A stretch of 64,000 nucleotides of DNA. Source: Streptomyces fuscichromogenes. Lineage in GTDB: Bacteria > Actinomycetota > Actinomycetes > Streptomycetales > Streptomycetaceae. Below the pieces are notes generated by a model. It ran no database searches and had not been told where the DNA came from. It saw nothing but the letters and a program-made list of their open reading frames with translations. The DNA lies in NCBI RefSeq assembly GCF_014645815.1, contig NZ_BMML01000037.1:1-64000 (forward strand). The letters run 5' to 3'. Below are positions 47,938 through 57,087 of this stretch, one piece after another. Position 1 is the stretch's first letter; each line of letters opens with the position of its first letter. Both the position numbers and the translations under genes were made by a program.

Positions 47938-48726
47938 CTAGGACAGCAGGCTCGGCCTGTCCCCCATCACCACGACGGGATCGCGGGCCGGGTCGAGCGT
48001 GCGCAGCAGGTACTCCATGGCCTCCCTGGAGAGGCCGACGCACGCCGAGGTGCCGCTGCCGTGGTCGAGGTGCAGCCAGATGCCGCCGCCCCTGCCGTCG
48101 CCCCAGGGGTGGGTGGTGTCGTGCGGGGGCGTGCCCCGCAGGCGGTTGTAGTCGATGGCGATGACGTAGTCGAAGTCGTGCCGGTACGCCGGGCTCCAGT
48201 AGTGCGGGGGTGTGTAGAGGTCCCGGCCCTGCTCGTAGGAGAGCCGGGTGCCCGGGTCGGGCAGCACCCCGCCGGCGTCGGTGACGGTGAACACGCCGAC
48301 CGGGCTGCGCCCGTCACCCGCGTAGTGGTCGGTGGTCCAGCCCGCCCGCCCGTTGTGCGCGGGCCAGCTGGCCACCGGCCGCCACTCGCCGTCCTGCCGG
48401 GTGTAGAGCACCACCGTGGAGTCGGCCGAGTCCTTGTCCTCGCCGTACACGGCGACGACCTGGCCGGAGTGGTCGGGGATCTGCGCCTGCCAGCGCTCGC
48501 CGACGCCGGGCACCCGGCCCGGTTCCCCGGCGGGCACGGTCCGGTCCGGCAGCTCGGCCGGGCCCGCTCCGGGAGCCCGTGCGGCCTTCGGGGCTCTGGT
48601 GTGCGGCCCCGGCAGGCCGTTCTTCGCGCCACCGCTCGGTGCCGCCTCGCAGGCGCTCAGGGTCACCAGGACGGCTCCGAGGACCGCCGCCGTGGCGGTC
48701 GCCCGCCGGACGCTCTTGATCTGCAC
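47938..48726 (-). CDS. L,D-transpeptidase-like (YkuD-fold) lipoprotein
   Basis: This 262-residue exported protein has a lipobox ending LVTLSAC, then a Pro/Ala-rich linker, and a catalytic domain with WLHLDHGSGTSACVGLS, the His-x(n)-Ser-x-Cys pattern of YkuD enzymes that cross-link peptidoglycan. The segment DGRSPVGVFTVTDA is also typical. No separate peptidoglycan-binding module is seen. It is convergent with the secreted amidase, which suggests a small cell-wall locus. Confidence 0.85.
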   Translation of the reverse strand: MQIKSVRRATATAAVLGAVLVTLSACEAAPSGGAKNGLPGPHTRAPKAARAPGAGPAELPDRTVPAGEPGRVPGVGERWQAQIPDHSGQVVAVYGEDKDSADSTVVLYTRQDGEWRPVASWPAHNGRAGWTTDHYAGDGRSPVGVFTVTDAGGVLPDPGTRLSYEQGRDLYTPPHYWSPAYRHDFDYVIAIDYNRLRGTPPHDTTHPWGDGRGGGIWLHLDHGSGTSACVGLSREAMEYLLRTLDPARDPVVVMGDRPSLLS

Positions 48727-48921
48727 GCGGCCATCCTGACATCACATACCTGGCAAATTATGAGATCTCAGCCCATTCAGTGCGTGTTGGGTGACCGGTG
48801 CTGGCCGGAAGAGGGCGGATTTCGCGGCCCGCCAGGAAAAACCGTTTGATTTCGATGACGCTCCGACGCGAACCTTTCACGGCTCGTCGCCGCCTCTCCC
48901 GACCCGAACCGCTGGGACGTC

Positions 48922-50796
48922 ATGCAGATTCAAGATCTTCCGTACTCCGATCCGGGCGTGCCGGACGCGCGTTCCGGCCCCCGGTTCCTGTGGTGGCTCG
49001 GGCGGAATCAGCTGGGCGGTCAGCTCAAGGCACTGGCCTGGGGACTGCTGCACTTCGTGGCCGTCTCGGCGCTCCCGTTCTGTGTGGGTCTCGCCGTGCA
49101 GGCCGTCGTCGACCGCTCCGGCGACCGGCTGGCGCTGGCGGGCGGTCTGCTGGTGCTGTGCGGCACCGCGGTCGCCGTCGGCGACACCTTCCTGCACCGG
49201 GCCGCCGTCACCAACTGGATCACCGCGGCCGCCCGGGTCCAGCAACTGCTCGCCCGCAAGGCCACCCGGCTGGGCTCCGCGCTGACCCGGCGGGTGGCGG
49301 CCGGTGAGGTGGTGGCCGTCTCCACCGGCGACGTCGAGAAGATCGGCTGGTTCGTGGAGGCCGTCTCCCGCTTCACCGCCGCCGCGCTGACGGTCGGCGT
49401 GGTCGGCGTCGCCCTGGTCGTCTACCAGCCGGCCCTGGGCTGGGTCGTCGCCGCCGGTCTGCCGCTGGTCGCGCTGTCCGTGCTGCCGCTGCTGCCCCGG
49501 GCCACCCGGCGCGCCGACCTCCAGCGCGCCAAGGCCGGCCGGGCCACGGAGCTGGCCTCGGACACCGTCGCGGGACTGCGCGTGCTGCGCGGCATCGGCG
49601 GTGAGGACCTCTTCCTCGACCGCTACCGCCGCGCCTCCCAGGAGGTACGGCACGCCGCCGTGCGCAGCGCCCGGATGTGGTCGCTGATCTCCGCGATCCA
49701 GGTGCTGCTGCCCGGACTGCTGCTGATCGCGGTCGTCTGGCACGGGGTCCAGCTGGCCCGGCAGGGCCGCGTCACCGTCGGCGAACTGGTCACCGTCTAC
49801 AGCGCGGTCATGATCCTCAACTATCCGTTGCAGCACTTCACCGAGATCGCCATGGCCTACTCCTTCTCGCGCCCGTCGGCGAAACGGGCCGCGCGGGTGC
49901 TCTCCCTGGAGCGGGCCACGGACACCGGTGGCTCCCTGGCGGACACCGTGCCGGACGGCGACCTGTACGACCCGGCCACCGGTCTGCTCGCTCCCGCGGG
50001 CCGGCTGACCGCCGTGGTCTGCGGCGACCCCGACGCGGCCGGACTCCTGGCCGAACGGCTGGGCGGCCATCCCGCCGAGGCCGGCACCTCCGTACTGCTC
50101 GGCGGTGTGCCGCTCGACGAGCTGCCCCTGGAGGCCGCCCGCACCGCGGTGCTCGTCCAGGACAAGGACCCGGTGCTGCTGTCCGGTTCGCTCCGGGAGC
50201 TGCTCGACGTGCCGTCCTCCGGGGCCGTGCGGGCCGAGGACGCGCTGGCCGCCGCCCAGTGCGGGGACGTCCTGGCGGCCCTGGTCCAGGGCTCGCTGGA
50301 CGTCACCGACCCGCTGGACGCCCGGATCACCGAGCGGGGCCGGTCCCTGTCCGGCGGGCAGCGCCAACGCCTCGCGCTGGCCCGGTCGCTGATCACCGAC
50401 CCCGGGGTACTGGTCCTGGACGAACCCACCTCCGCCGTCGACTCGCACACCGAGGCCCGGATCGCGGAGGGGCTCCGCGCGGTGCGGTCCGGCCGTACGA
50501 CCGTGGTCTTCACCTCCTCGCCGCTGCTGCTCGACCTGGCCGACCGGGTGGTCCTCGTCCACGAGGGCGAGGTCGTGGCCGTCGGCGCACACCGCGAACT
50601 GGTGCGCAGCGAACGGCGGTACCGGTCGGTCGTGACCCGCGAGACGGACGACGAGGCCGCGCTCGAAGAGGACGAAGCCGCACTGCACAGCAAGGCGCTG
50701 GAAGAAGACGAAGCCGCGCTGCGCAGCAAGGCCCTGGAAGAAGACGAAGTCGCCCTGCGCAGCAGGGCGCTGGAAGAGATCGAGGAGAGCGCATGA
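48922..50796 (+). CDS. ABC exporter subunit with degenerate Walker A
   Basis: This 624-residue half-transporter is the first of a heterodimer pair. The membrane half has about six helices. In the ATPase domain the Walker A region reads VVCGDPDAAGLL with no GKS/T, and the H-loop is TSSP instead of AH. The signature LSGGQRQR and Walker B VLVLDEPTS are intact. This subunit therefore cannot bind ATP normally but offers a good signature to its partner. The C-terminus carries three 12-residue acidic repeats. Its stop overlaps the next start (ATGA). Confidence 0.92.
   Translation: MQIQDLPYSDPGVPDARSGPRFLWWLGRNQLGGQLKALAWGLLHFVAVSALPFCVGLAVQAVVDRSGDRLALAGGLLVLCGTAVAVGDTFLHRAAVTNWITAAARVQQLLARKATRLGSALTRRVAAGEVVAVSTGDVEKIGWFVEAVSRFTAAALTVGVVGVALVVYQPALGWVVAAGLPLVALSVLPLLPRATRRADLQRAKAGRATELASDTVAGLRVLRGIGGEDLFLDRYRRASQEVRHAAVRSARMWSLISAIQVLLPGLLLIAVVWHGVQLARQGRVTVGELVTVYSAVMILNYPLQHFTEIAMAYSFSRPSAKRAARVLSLERATDTGGSLADTVPDGDLYDPATGLLAPAGRLTAVVCGDPDAAGLLAERLGGHPAEAGTSVLLGGVPLDELPLEAARTAVLVQDKDPVLLSGSLRELLDVPSSGAVRAEDALAAAQCGDVLAALVQGSLDVTDPLDARITERGRSLSGGQRQRLALARSLITDPGVLVLDEPTSAVDSHTEARIAEGLRAVRSGRTTVVFTSSPLLLDLADRVVLVHEGEVVAVGAHRELVRSERRYRSVVTRETDDEAALEEDEAALHSKALEEDEAALRSKALEEDEVALRSRALEEIEESA
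50659..50793 (+). repeat. 36-bp in-frame tandem repeat at the C-terminus of the ABC subunit
   Basis: Three consecutive 36-bp units (50659, 50695, 50731) and a partial fourth encode A-L-E-E-D-E-A-A-L-R-S-K and variants. The units are nearly identical in DNA, so the expansion is recent. Its period fits an acidic helix. Confidence 0.85.
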
Positions 50797-52574
50797 TCGG
50801 CGTCGCGCCACCGGCGTACGACCCGGCGGCCCCGACGACGGCCACCACCCTGCCCGTCGGTGCCACCGCCACCGTGCGTGCCTATGTGGCCGAACTGTTC
50901 CAGCGGCACCGCCGGGCCTTCTGCGTCCTCATCGCCGTCAACACGGTGGCCGTGATCGCCTCCATGGCCGGCCCGTACCTGCTCGGCGGGCTCGTCGAGC
51001 GGGTCTCGGACGGCGCCCGCGAACTCCATCTGGGCCTGACCATCGGCCTGTTCGTGGTCGCGCTCGCCGTCCAGTCCGTCTTCGTGCGCGAGGTGCGGCT
51101 GCGGGGAGCCGTGCTCGGTGAGCGGATGCTGGCCGATCTGCGCGAGGACTTCCTCGTCCGGTCGGTCGGGCTGCCACCGGGCGTCCTGGAACGGGCGGGC
51201 ACGGGCGACCTGCTGTCCCGGATCACCACGGACATCGACCGGCTCGCCAACGCCATGCGGGAGGCCGTGCCGCAGCTGTCGATCGGCGTGGTGTGGGTCG
51301 TGCTGCTGATCGGCGGGCTCACCGTCACCGCTCCGCCGCTGGCCGCCAGCGTGCTGCTCGCCCTCCCGGTCCTGGTGGTCGCCTGCCGCTGGTACTTCCG
51401 GCGGGCGCCCGCCGGCTACCGCTCCGAGGCCGCCGGATACGCGTCCGTGGCCGCCGCCCTCGCGGAGTCCGTGGACGCCGGCCACACCATCGAGGCACAC
51501 CGGCTCGGCGAGCGCCGCATCGCCCTGTCCGACCGCCGGGTCAAGGAGTGGACCGCATGGGAGCGCTACACCCTGTGGCTGCGGTCGGTGCTGTTCCCGG
51601 CGATCAACGCCACCCACGTGACGATCCTCGGCTCGGTGCTGATGATCGGCGGCACCTTCGTCCTGAAGGGCTGGATCGACGTCGGCCAGCTGACGACGGG
51701 CGCGCTCATCGCCCAGATGCTCGTCGACCCGGTGAACCTGATCCTGCGCTGGTACGACGAGGTCCAGGTCGCCCAGGTGTCGCTGGCCCGGCTCGTCGGC
51801 GTCCGGGACATCGAACCGGACGCCGGGGACGCCGCGCTGGCCCCCGCCGGGCGTGAGGTGCACGCGGACGAGGTCCGCTTCGGCTACCTCCAGGGCGTCG
51901 ACGTGCTGCGCGAGGTCTCGCTGGAGGTCGCGCCCGGCACCCGGCTGGCCCTGGTCGGCCCCTCGGGCGCGGGCAAGTCCACCCTCGGCCGGCTGCTCGC
52001 CGGGATCTACGCACCCCGGGACGGCCGGATCACCCTGGGCGGCGCCGAGCTGTCCCGGATGACCGCCGAGCGGGTCCGTTCCCATGTCGCCCTCGTCAAC
52101 CAGGAGCACCACGTCTTCGTGGGCTCCCTGCGCGACAACCTGCTGCTCGCCCGGACCGACGCGGCGGACGCCGAGCTCTGGGCGGCCCTCGGCGCGGTCG
52201 ACGCGGACGGCTGGGCCCGGGCCCTGGAGGAGGGTCTGGACACCGAGGTCGGCTCCGGGGGGCTCGCCCTGACCCCGGCGCAGGCGCAGCAGATCGCGCT
52301 GGCCCGGCTGGTGCTGGCCGACCCGCACACGCTGGTCCTGGACGAGGCGACCTCGCTCCTGGACCCGCGCGCCGCCCGGCATCTGGAGCGGTCCCTGGCC
52401 CGGGTCCTGGACGGCCGCACGGTGGTCGCCATCGCCCACCGGCTGCACACCGCCCATGACGCGGACGTCATCGCCGTGGTCGAGAACGGCCGGATCAGCG
52501 AGCTCGGCAGCCACGACGCGCTGGTGGCGGCCGACGGCGCCTACGCGGCGCTGTGGCGGTCCTGGCACGGGTGA
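50793..52574 (+). CDS. ABC exporter subunit with degenerate signature motif
   Basis: This 593-residue half-transporter is translationally coupled to the previous gene. The ATPase domain has a good Walker A (GPSGAGKST), Walker B (TLVLDEATS) and H-loop (IAHRL), but the signature LSGGQ is replaced by LTPAQAQQ. Together with the partner this gives one complete composite ATP site (this Walker A with the partner's LSGGQ) and one dead site. The exported substrate is unknown. Confidence 0.93.
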   Translation: MIGVAPPAYDPAAPTTATTLPVGATATVRAYVAELFQRHRRAFCVLIAVNTVAVIASMAGPYLLGGLVERVSDGARELHLGLTIGLFVVALAVQSVFVREVRLRGAVLGERMLADLREDFLVRSVGLPPGVLERAGTGDLLSRITTDIDRLANAMREAVPQLSIGVVWVVLLIGGLTVTAPPLAASVLLALPVLVVACRWYFRRAPAGYRSEAAGYASVAAALAESVDAGHTIEAHRLGERRIALSDRRVKEWTAWERYTLWLRSVLFPAINATHVTILGSVLMIGGTFVLKGWIDVGQLTTGALIAQMLVDPVNLILRWYDEVQVAQVSLARLVGVRDIEPDAGDAALAPAGREVHADEVRFGYLQGVDVLREVSLEVAPGTRLALVGPSGAGKSTLGRLLAGIYAPRDGRITLGGAELSRMTAERVRSHVALVNQEHHVFVGSLRDNLLLARTDAADAELWAALGAVDADGWARALEEGLDTEVGSGGLALTPAQAQQIALARLVLADPHTLVLDEATSLLDPRAARHLERSLARVLDGRTVVAIAHRLHTAHDADVIAVVENGRISELGSHDALVAADGAYAALWRSWHG

Positions 52575-52778
52575 CAGGCCGAGGCACGGGGTGCGGGCGC
52601 GAGGGGTGCACCGCAGGTCGCGCCCCGTGCCGTTGCGCGGGTGCGAGCTGGGGTGGAAGGCTGGAGAGCGGCACCGGTTCGGGGGCCGGGCGGGAACCGT
52701 CGGTTCCCGTCGCGCACCGGTGTCGAGCGTGCCGGCGGCCCGCCCCGCGGACCGCGTCCTCACCCCCTGGAGGTAGCC

Positions 52779-53249
52779 GTGACCACCGCCGACGGATGGG
52801 GGGACGACGTCTACCAGCCCGACGGATCCGAGATCCGTGAGGACACGGGGCTGCTCGACGTGGAGGACACGCTGGAGTCCGACGGGGTCAGCGAGCCCCT
52901 GGACCGTGGCTGGTCCCCGCCCGAACGGCCGTGGGCGGTGGAGCACACCGGGGTGACGGCGGCGGAGCGGCACCGGGGCGAGACCCTGGACCAGCGGCTC
53001 GCCGAGGAACTGCCCGATCTGGCCGCCCCCGACGGCGACGGCATCGGCGACTGCCAGGGCAGCGACGGCGAACCCCTCGACAACGAGGTCGGCGACCTGC
53101 GCTCCGGCCGGCTCGTGGCCCCGAACGAGGGGGCTCACGAGGACGACGAGAACGGCCTGGTGGCGACCGACGTCGGCATCGACGGCGCCGGGGCCTCCGC
53201 CGAGGAGGCCGCGATGCACATCGTCGACGAGGACACCGCCTACGACTGA
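52779..53249 (+). CDS. DUF5709-type acidic protein
   Basis: This 156-residue, strongly acidic, hydrophilic cytoplasmic protein has DDVYQPDGSEIREDTG and ETLDQRLAEELPD, which I associate with the actinomycete DUF5709 family of unknown function. GTG 52779 follows TGGAGG with a five-base gap; the longer frame to 52641 lies in the upstream gap. Confidence 0.8.
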   Translation: MTTADGWGDDVYQPDGSEIREDTGLLDVEDTLESDGVSEPLDRGWSPPERPWAVEHTGVTAAERHRGETLDQRLAEELPDLAAPDGDGIGDCQGSDGEPLDNEVGDLRSGRLVAPNEGAHEDDENGLVATDVGIDGAGASAEEAAMHIVDEDTAYD

Positions 53250-53294
53250 GCCCGCCCGCCCCTGCCCGCCCGCCCCGTCCTTCCAGGAGCCGCC

Positions 53295-53570
53295 ATGCAG
53301 CAGGACAAGCACCCCGACTACCATGCCGTGGTCTTCCGCGACCGCGCCGCAGGCTACGCCTTCCTGACCCGGTCCACCGCGACCAGCGACCAGACCATCG
53401 AGTGGGACGACGGCCGGACCTACCCGGTGGTCGACGTGGAGATCTCGTCCGAGAGCCACCCCTTCTACACCGGGAAGGCCCGCACGGTGGACTCCGAGGG
53501 CCGGGTCGCCGCCTTCGAGCGCCGCTACGGGAGCGGCTCGGAGGCGGGCCGGCCCTCGGAGGCCGGCTGA
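53295..53570 (+). CDS. rpmE2: 50S ribosomal protein L31 type B
   Basis: This 91-residue ribosomal protein belongs to the zinc-free paralogue class: QQDKHPDYHAVVFRDRAAGYAFLTRST, FYTGKARTVDSEGRV and FERRYG, with no CxxC pairs. Such copies usually replace the zinc-binding L31 under zinc limitation and are controlled by Zur. I saw no obvious Zur box in the short 45-bp upstream gap. AGGAG precedes ATG 53295. Confidence 0.95.
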   Translation: MQQDKHPDYHAVVFRDRAAGYAFLTRSTATSDQTIEWDDGRTYPVVDVEISSESHPFYTGKARTVDSEGRVAAFERRYGSGSEAGRPSEAG

Positions 53571-53582
53571 CCGCCGGGTCAG
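53567..53582. terminator. Short hairpin between convergent genes
   Basis: CTGACC and GGTCAG arms with a GCCG loop span the rpmE2 stop and the short gap before the next convergent gene. It is weak. Confidence 0.35.
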
Positions 53583-54373
53583 ATCACGTTCAGAGCGGCC
53601 GCGCAGCCTATGCCGCCGAGCACCATGAACACCGGCATGAGCACCTTGAGCTCGACCCAGCTGCCGGCCCGGAAGCGCATCGCCTTCGGCGGGCCGATCG
53701 GGTACCAGCGCCTGCGGCCGATCGGGATGGGCCACAGGACCGGGCAGCCGGAGACGGTCAGCGCGTCCCCGATGTCGTGCACCAGCGCCCCCAGGACCAC
53801 CGGCAGCCCCAGCCACAGGTACTCCTGGCCGGGCTGGGTGAACAGCCAGTCCGATCCGTTGCCCGGCTTGTCCAGGACGCCGGCCAGGATCCACGCGCTG
53901 GTGGCCGCCAGCAGCCACACCAGGATGTCGCTGCTGGAGCCGCGCGCCGCCCGCCACAGCAGGCCCTCGATCGCCAGCACCATGTGCGCGAAGAGGATCG
54001 CCAGCACCGCCCAGCGGCCGCCGAGGATCGCCGCGGCCGAGCAGCCCCCGCCGATCAGCGCCGCCCACACCCAGGTGTGCGTCAGCGTCCGGTGGCCGCC
54101 GTTGCGGCGCGGGTCGCCCGCCATCCGGGTCGCCTTGTAGACGGCGTAGGAGAGCTTGTCCACGATCTCGCAGACCCAGCGCGACAGCGGTCCGAAGGCT
54201 CGCGAGATGGTCGCCGCCTTGTGGTCGAGGTCCGGGGCGAGCGCGGCGCCGGCGCAGATCAGCGCTCCGACCAGCAGCACCGGCCAGGGCATCGTATGCC
54301 CGGTCGCCGCCGCCGCGGCTCCTACGCCGAGCCAGGCGGCAGCCCCCGACAGTGAGTGTGCTGGTCCCATCAT
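53579..54373 (-). CDS. Membrane-bound metal-dependent hydrolase (YdjM/LexA-regulated type)
   Basis: This integral membrane protein of 264 residues has conserved metal-binding residues in MGPAHSLSGAAAWLG, APDLDHK, GGHRTLTHTW and LVHDIGDALT, with several hydrophobic helices between them. This is the pattern of the YdjM-like hydrolase family, whose biochemical role is poorly known. ATG 54373 (MMGPAHS) is the natural start; the longer frame to 54529 is unlike the family. Confidence 0.85.
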   Translation of the reverse strand: MMGPAHSLSGAAAWLGVGAAAAATGHTMPWPVLLVGALICAGAALAPDLDHKAATISRAFGPLSRWVCEIVDKLSYAVYKATRMAGDPRRNGGHRTLTHTWVWAALIGGGCSAAAILGGRWAVLAILFAHMVLAIEGLLWRAARGSSSDILVWLLAATSAWILAGVLDKPGNGSDWLFTQPGQEYLWLGLPVVLGALVHDIGDALTVSGCPVLWPIPIGRRRWYPIGPPKAMRFRAGSWVELKVLMPVFMVLGGIGCAAALNVI

Positions 54374-54518
54374 GGCCGTTGCCCGCCCCATTCCTCGTGT
54401 ACCGCTGTCCAGTTGACCGGGTGCGATGACGCTCCGTCGGCGACACAGCGTAGCGGCCATGATCTTCGTACTCGAAGCCGATTCCCCCCTGGGCGGGTGG
54501 GCCAGGCAAGATGGGTGC

Positions 54519-57032
54519 GTGACCCTCATCGATCAGCTGCCGCCGACCCCCGACCCCGACGCCCTGTACGAGGCCTTCGAGGCCTGGGCGCAGGAGCGCG
54601 GTCTCACGCTCTACCCCCACCAGGAGGAGGCGCTGATCGAGGCGGTCTCCGGGGCGAACGTGATCGTGTCGACGCCGACCGGCTCCGGCAAGAGCATGAT
54701 CGCCGCGGGTGCGCACTTCGCCGCGCTGGCCCGGGACGAGGTCACCTTCTACACCGCTCCGATCAAGGCGCTGGTGTCGGAGAAGTTCTTCGAGCTGTGC
54801 AAGATCTTCGGCACCGAGAACGTCGGCATGCTCACCGGCGACGCCTCCGTGAACTCCGACGCGCCCGTCATCTGCTGCACCGCCGAGGTGCTCGCCTCCA
54901 TCGCCCTGCGCGACGGGAAGCAGGCGGACGTCGGCCAGGTCGTCATGGACGAGTTCCACTTCTACGCCGAGGGCGACCGCGGCTGGGCCTGGCAGATCCC
55001 GCTCCTCGAACTGCCGCAGGCGCAGTTCATCCTGATGTCCGCGACCCTCGGCGACGTCTCCTTCTTCGAGAAGGACCTCACCCGCCGCACCGGCCGCCCC
55101 ACCGCGGTGGTCCGCTCGGCGACCCGCCCGGTGCCGCTCTCCTACGAGTACCGGCTCACCCCGATGACCGAGACGCTCACCGAGCTCCTGGAGAGCAGGC
55201 AGGCGCCGGTCTACATCGTGCACTTCACGCAGGCGCAGGCGGTGGAGCGGGCGCAGGCGCTGATGAGCATCAACATGTCCTCGAAGGAGGAGAAGGAGCA
55301 GATCGCCGAGCTGATCGGCAACTTCCGCTTCACCACCAAGTTCGGCCAGAACCTCTCCCGTTACGTCCGGCACGGCATCGGCGTGCACCACGCCGGCATG
55401 CTTCCCAAGTACCGGCGCCTGGTGGAGAAGCTCGCGCAGGCCGGTCTGCTGAAGGTCATCTGCGGCACCGACACCCTGGGCGTGGGCGTCAACGTGCCCA
55501 TCCGCACGGTGCTGTTCACCGCCCTCACCAAGTACGACGGCAACCGCGTGCGCACCCTGCGGGCCCGTGAGTTCCACCAGATCGCCGGCCGCGCGGGCCG
55601 GGCCGGCTTCGACATCGCGGGACTGGTGGTAGCTCAGGCGCCCGAGCACGTCATCGAGAACGAGAAGGCCCTCGCGAAGGCGGGCGACGACCCGAAGAAG
55701 CGGCGCAAGGTGGTGCGCAAGAAGGCGCCGGAGGGCTTCGTCGGCTGGACGGAGAACACCTTCGAGAAGCTGATCGACTCCGAGCCGGAGCCGCTGACCT
55801 CGCGGTTCCGGGTCACGCACACGATGCTGCTGTCGGTGATCGCCCGCCCGGGCAACGCCTTCGAGGCGATGCGCCACCTGCTGGAGGACAATCACGAGCC
55901 GCGCAGGCAGCAGCTGCGGCACATCCGCCGGGCGATCGCGATCTACCGCTCGCTGCTCGACGGCGGCATCGTCGAGAAGCTCGACGAGCCCGACGCCACC
56001 GGCCGTATCGTCCGGCTCACCGTCGACCTCCAGCAGGACTTCGCGCTCAACCAGCCGCTGTCCACGTTCGCGCTCGCCGCGTTCGAACTCCTCGACCCCG
56101 AATCGCCTTCGTACGCCCTCGACATGGTGTCCGTCGTGGAGTCCACCCTGGACGACCCTCGCCAGATCCTGGCTGCCCAGATGAACAAGGCCAAGGGCGA
56201 GGCCGTGGCCGCGATGAAGGCGGACGGCGTCGAGTACGAGGAGCGGATGGAGCGCCTCCAGGACGTCACCTACCCGAAGCCCCTGGAGGAGCTGCTCTTC
56301 CACGCCTACAACACCTACCGCAAGAGCCACCCCTGGGTCGGCGACCACCCGCTGTCGCCGAAGTCGGTCATCCGGGACATGTACGAACGGACGCTGACCT
56401 TCACGGAGTTGGTGTCGCTCTACGAGCTGGCCCGCACCGAGGGGATCGTGCTGCGCTACCTCGCGAGCGCGTACAAGGCCCTCGACCACAACATCCCGGA
56501 CGACCTGAAGTCCGAGGACCTCCAGGACCTGATCGAGTGGCTGGGCGAGACGGTCCGGCAGGTCGACTCCAGCCTGCTGGACGAGTGGGAGCAGCTCGCC
56601 AACCCGGAGGAGATGACAGCCGAGGAGGCCCAGGAGAAGGCCGACGAGGTCAAGCCGGTCACCGCCAACGCGCGTGCCTTCCGGGTCCTGGTGCGCAACG
56701 CGATGTTCCGGCGCGTGGAGCTCGCGGCCCTCGACCGGGTGGACGAGCTCGGTGAGCTGGACGCGGACTCCGGCTGGGACGCCGAGGCCTGGGGCGAGGC
56801 GATGGACAGGTACTGGGACGAGTACGAGGACCTGGGCACGGGCCCCGACGCCCGCGGTCCCAAGCTGCTCGTGATCCAGGAGGAGCCGCAGAACGCGCTG
56901 TGGCGGGTCCGCCAGATCTTCGACGACCCCAACGACGACCACGACTGGGGCATCAGCGCGGAGATCGACCTGACGGCCTCCGACGCCGAGGGCCGTGCGG
57001 TCGTCCGCGTCACCGACGTCGGCCAGCTCTGA
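54519..57032 (+). CDS. DEAD/DEAH-box helicase with DUF3516-type C-terminal region
   Basis: This 837-residue superfamily 2 helicase has motif I STPTGSGKS, motif II MDEFHFY (DEFH variant), motif III MSATLGD, and motif VI HQIAGRAGRAGFD. The long C-terminal half is helical and of the DUF3516 type found in actinobacterial Ski2-like helicases. It probably acts on RNA or DNA structures. GTG 54519 gives VTLIDQLPP; the frame runs further upstream without a better start. It is followed 55 bp later by tesB on the same strand. Confidence 0.93.
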   Translation: MTLIDQLPPTPDPDALYEAFEAWAQERGLTLYPHQEEALIEAVSGANVIVSTPTGSGKSMIAAGAHFAALARDEVTFYTAPIKALVSEKFFELCKIFGTENVGMLTGDASVNSDAPVICCTAEVLASIALRDGKQADVGQVVMDEFHFYAEGDRGWAWQIPLLELPQAQFILMSATLGDVSFFEKDLTRRTGRPTAVVRSATRPVPLSYEYRLTPMTETLTELLESRQAPVYIVHFTQAQAVERAQALMSINMSSKEEKEQIAELIGNFRFTTKFGQNLSRYVRHGIGVHHAGMLPKYRRLVEKLAQAGLLKVICGTDTLGVGVNVPIRTVLFTALTKYDGNRVRTLRAREFHQIAGRAGRAGFDIAGLVVAQAPEHVIENEKALAKAGDDPKKRRKVVRKKAPEGFVGWTENTFEKLIDSEPEPLTSRFRVTHTMLLSVIARPGNAFEAMRHLLEDNHEPRRQQLRHIRRAIAIYRSLLDGGIVEKLDEPDATGRIVRLTVDLQQDFALNQPLSTFALAAFELLDPESPSYALDMVSVVESTLDDPRQILAAQMNKAKGEAVAAMKADGVEYEERMERLQDVTYPKPLEELLFHAYNTYRKSHPWVGDHPLSPKSVIRDMYERTLTFTELVSLYELARTEGIVLRYLASAYKALDHNIPDDLKSEDLQDLIEWLGETVRQVDSSLLDEWEQLANPEEMTAEEAQEKADEVKPVTANARAFRVLVRNAMFRRVELAALDRVDELGELDADSGWDAEAWGEAMDRYWDEYEDLGTGPDARGPKLLVIQEEPQNALWRVRQIFDDPNDDHDWGISAEIDLTASDAEGRAVVRVTDVGQL

Positions 57033-57087
57033 GCACAGGTCCCGGAACAGCTTCGAGCACAGCCCCCAGCACAGGAGAACCCGACCC

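Noticed and set aside
53250..53294. A Zur box for the type B L31 gene
   Set aside because: The short upstream gap is GC-only in character and has no TGAAAATGATTTTCA-like palindrome.
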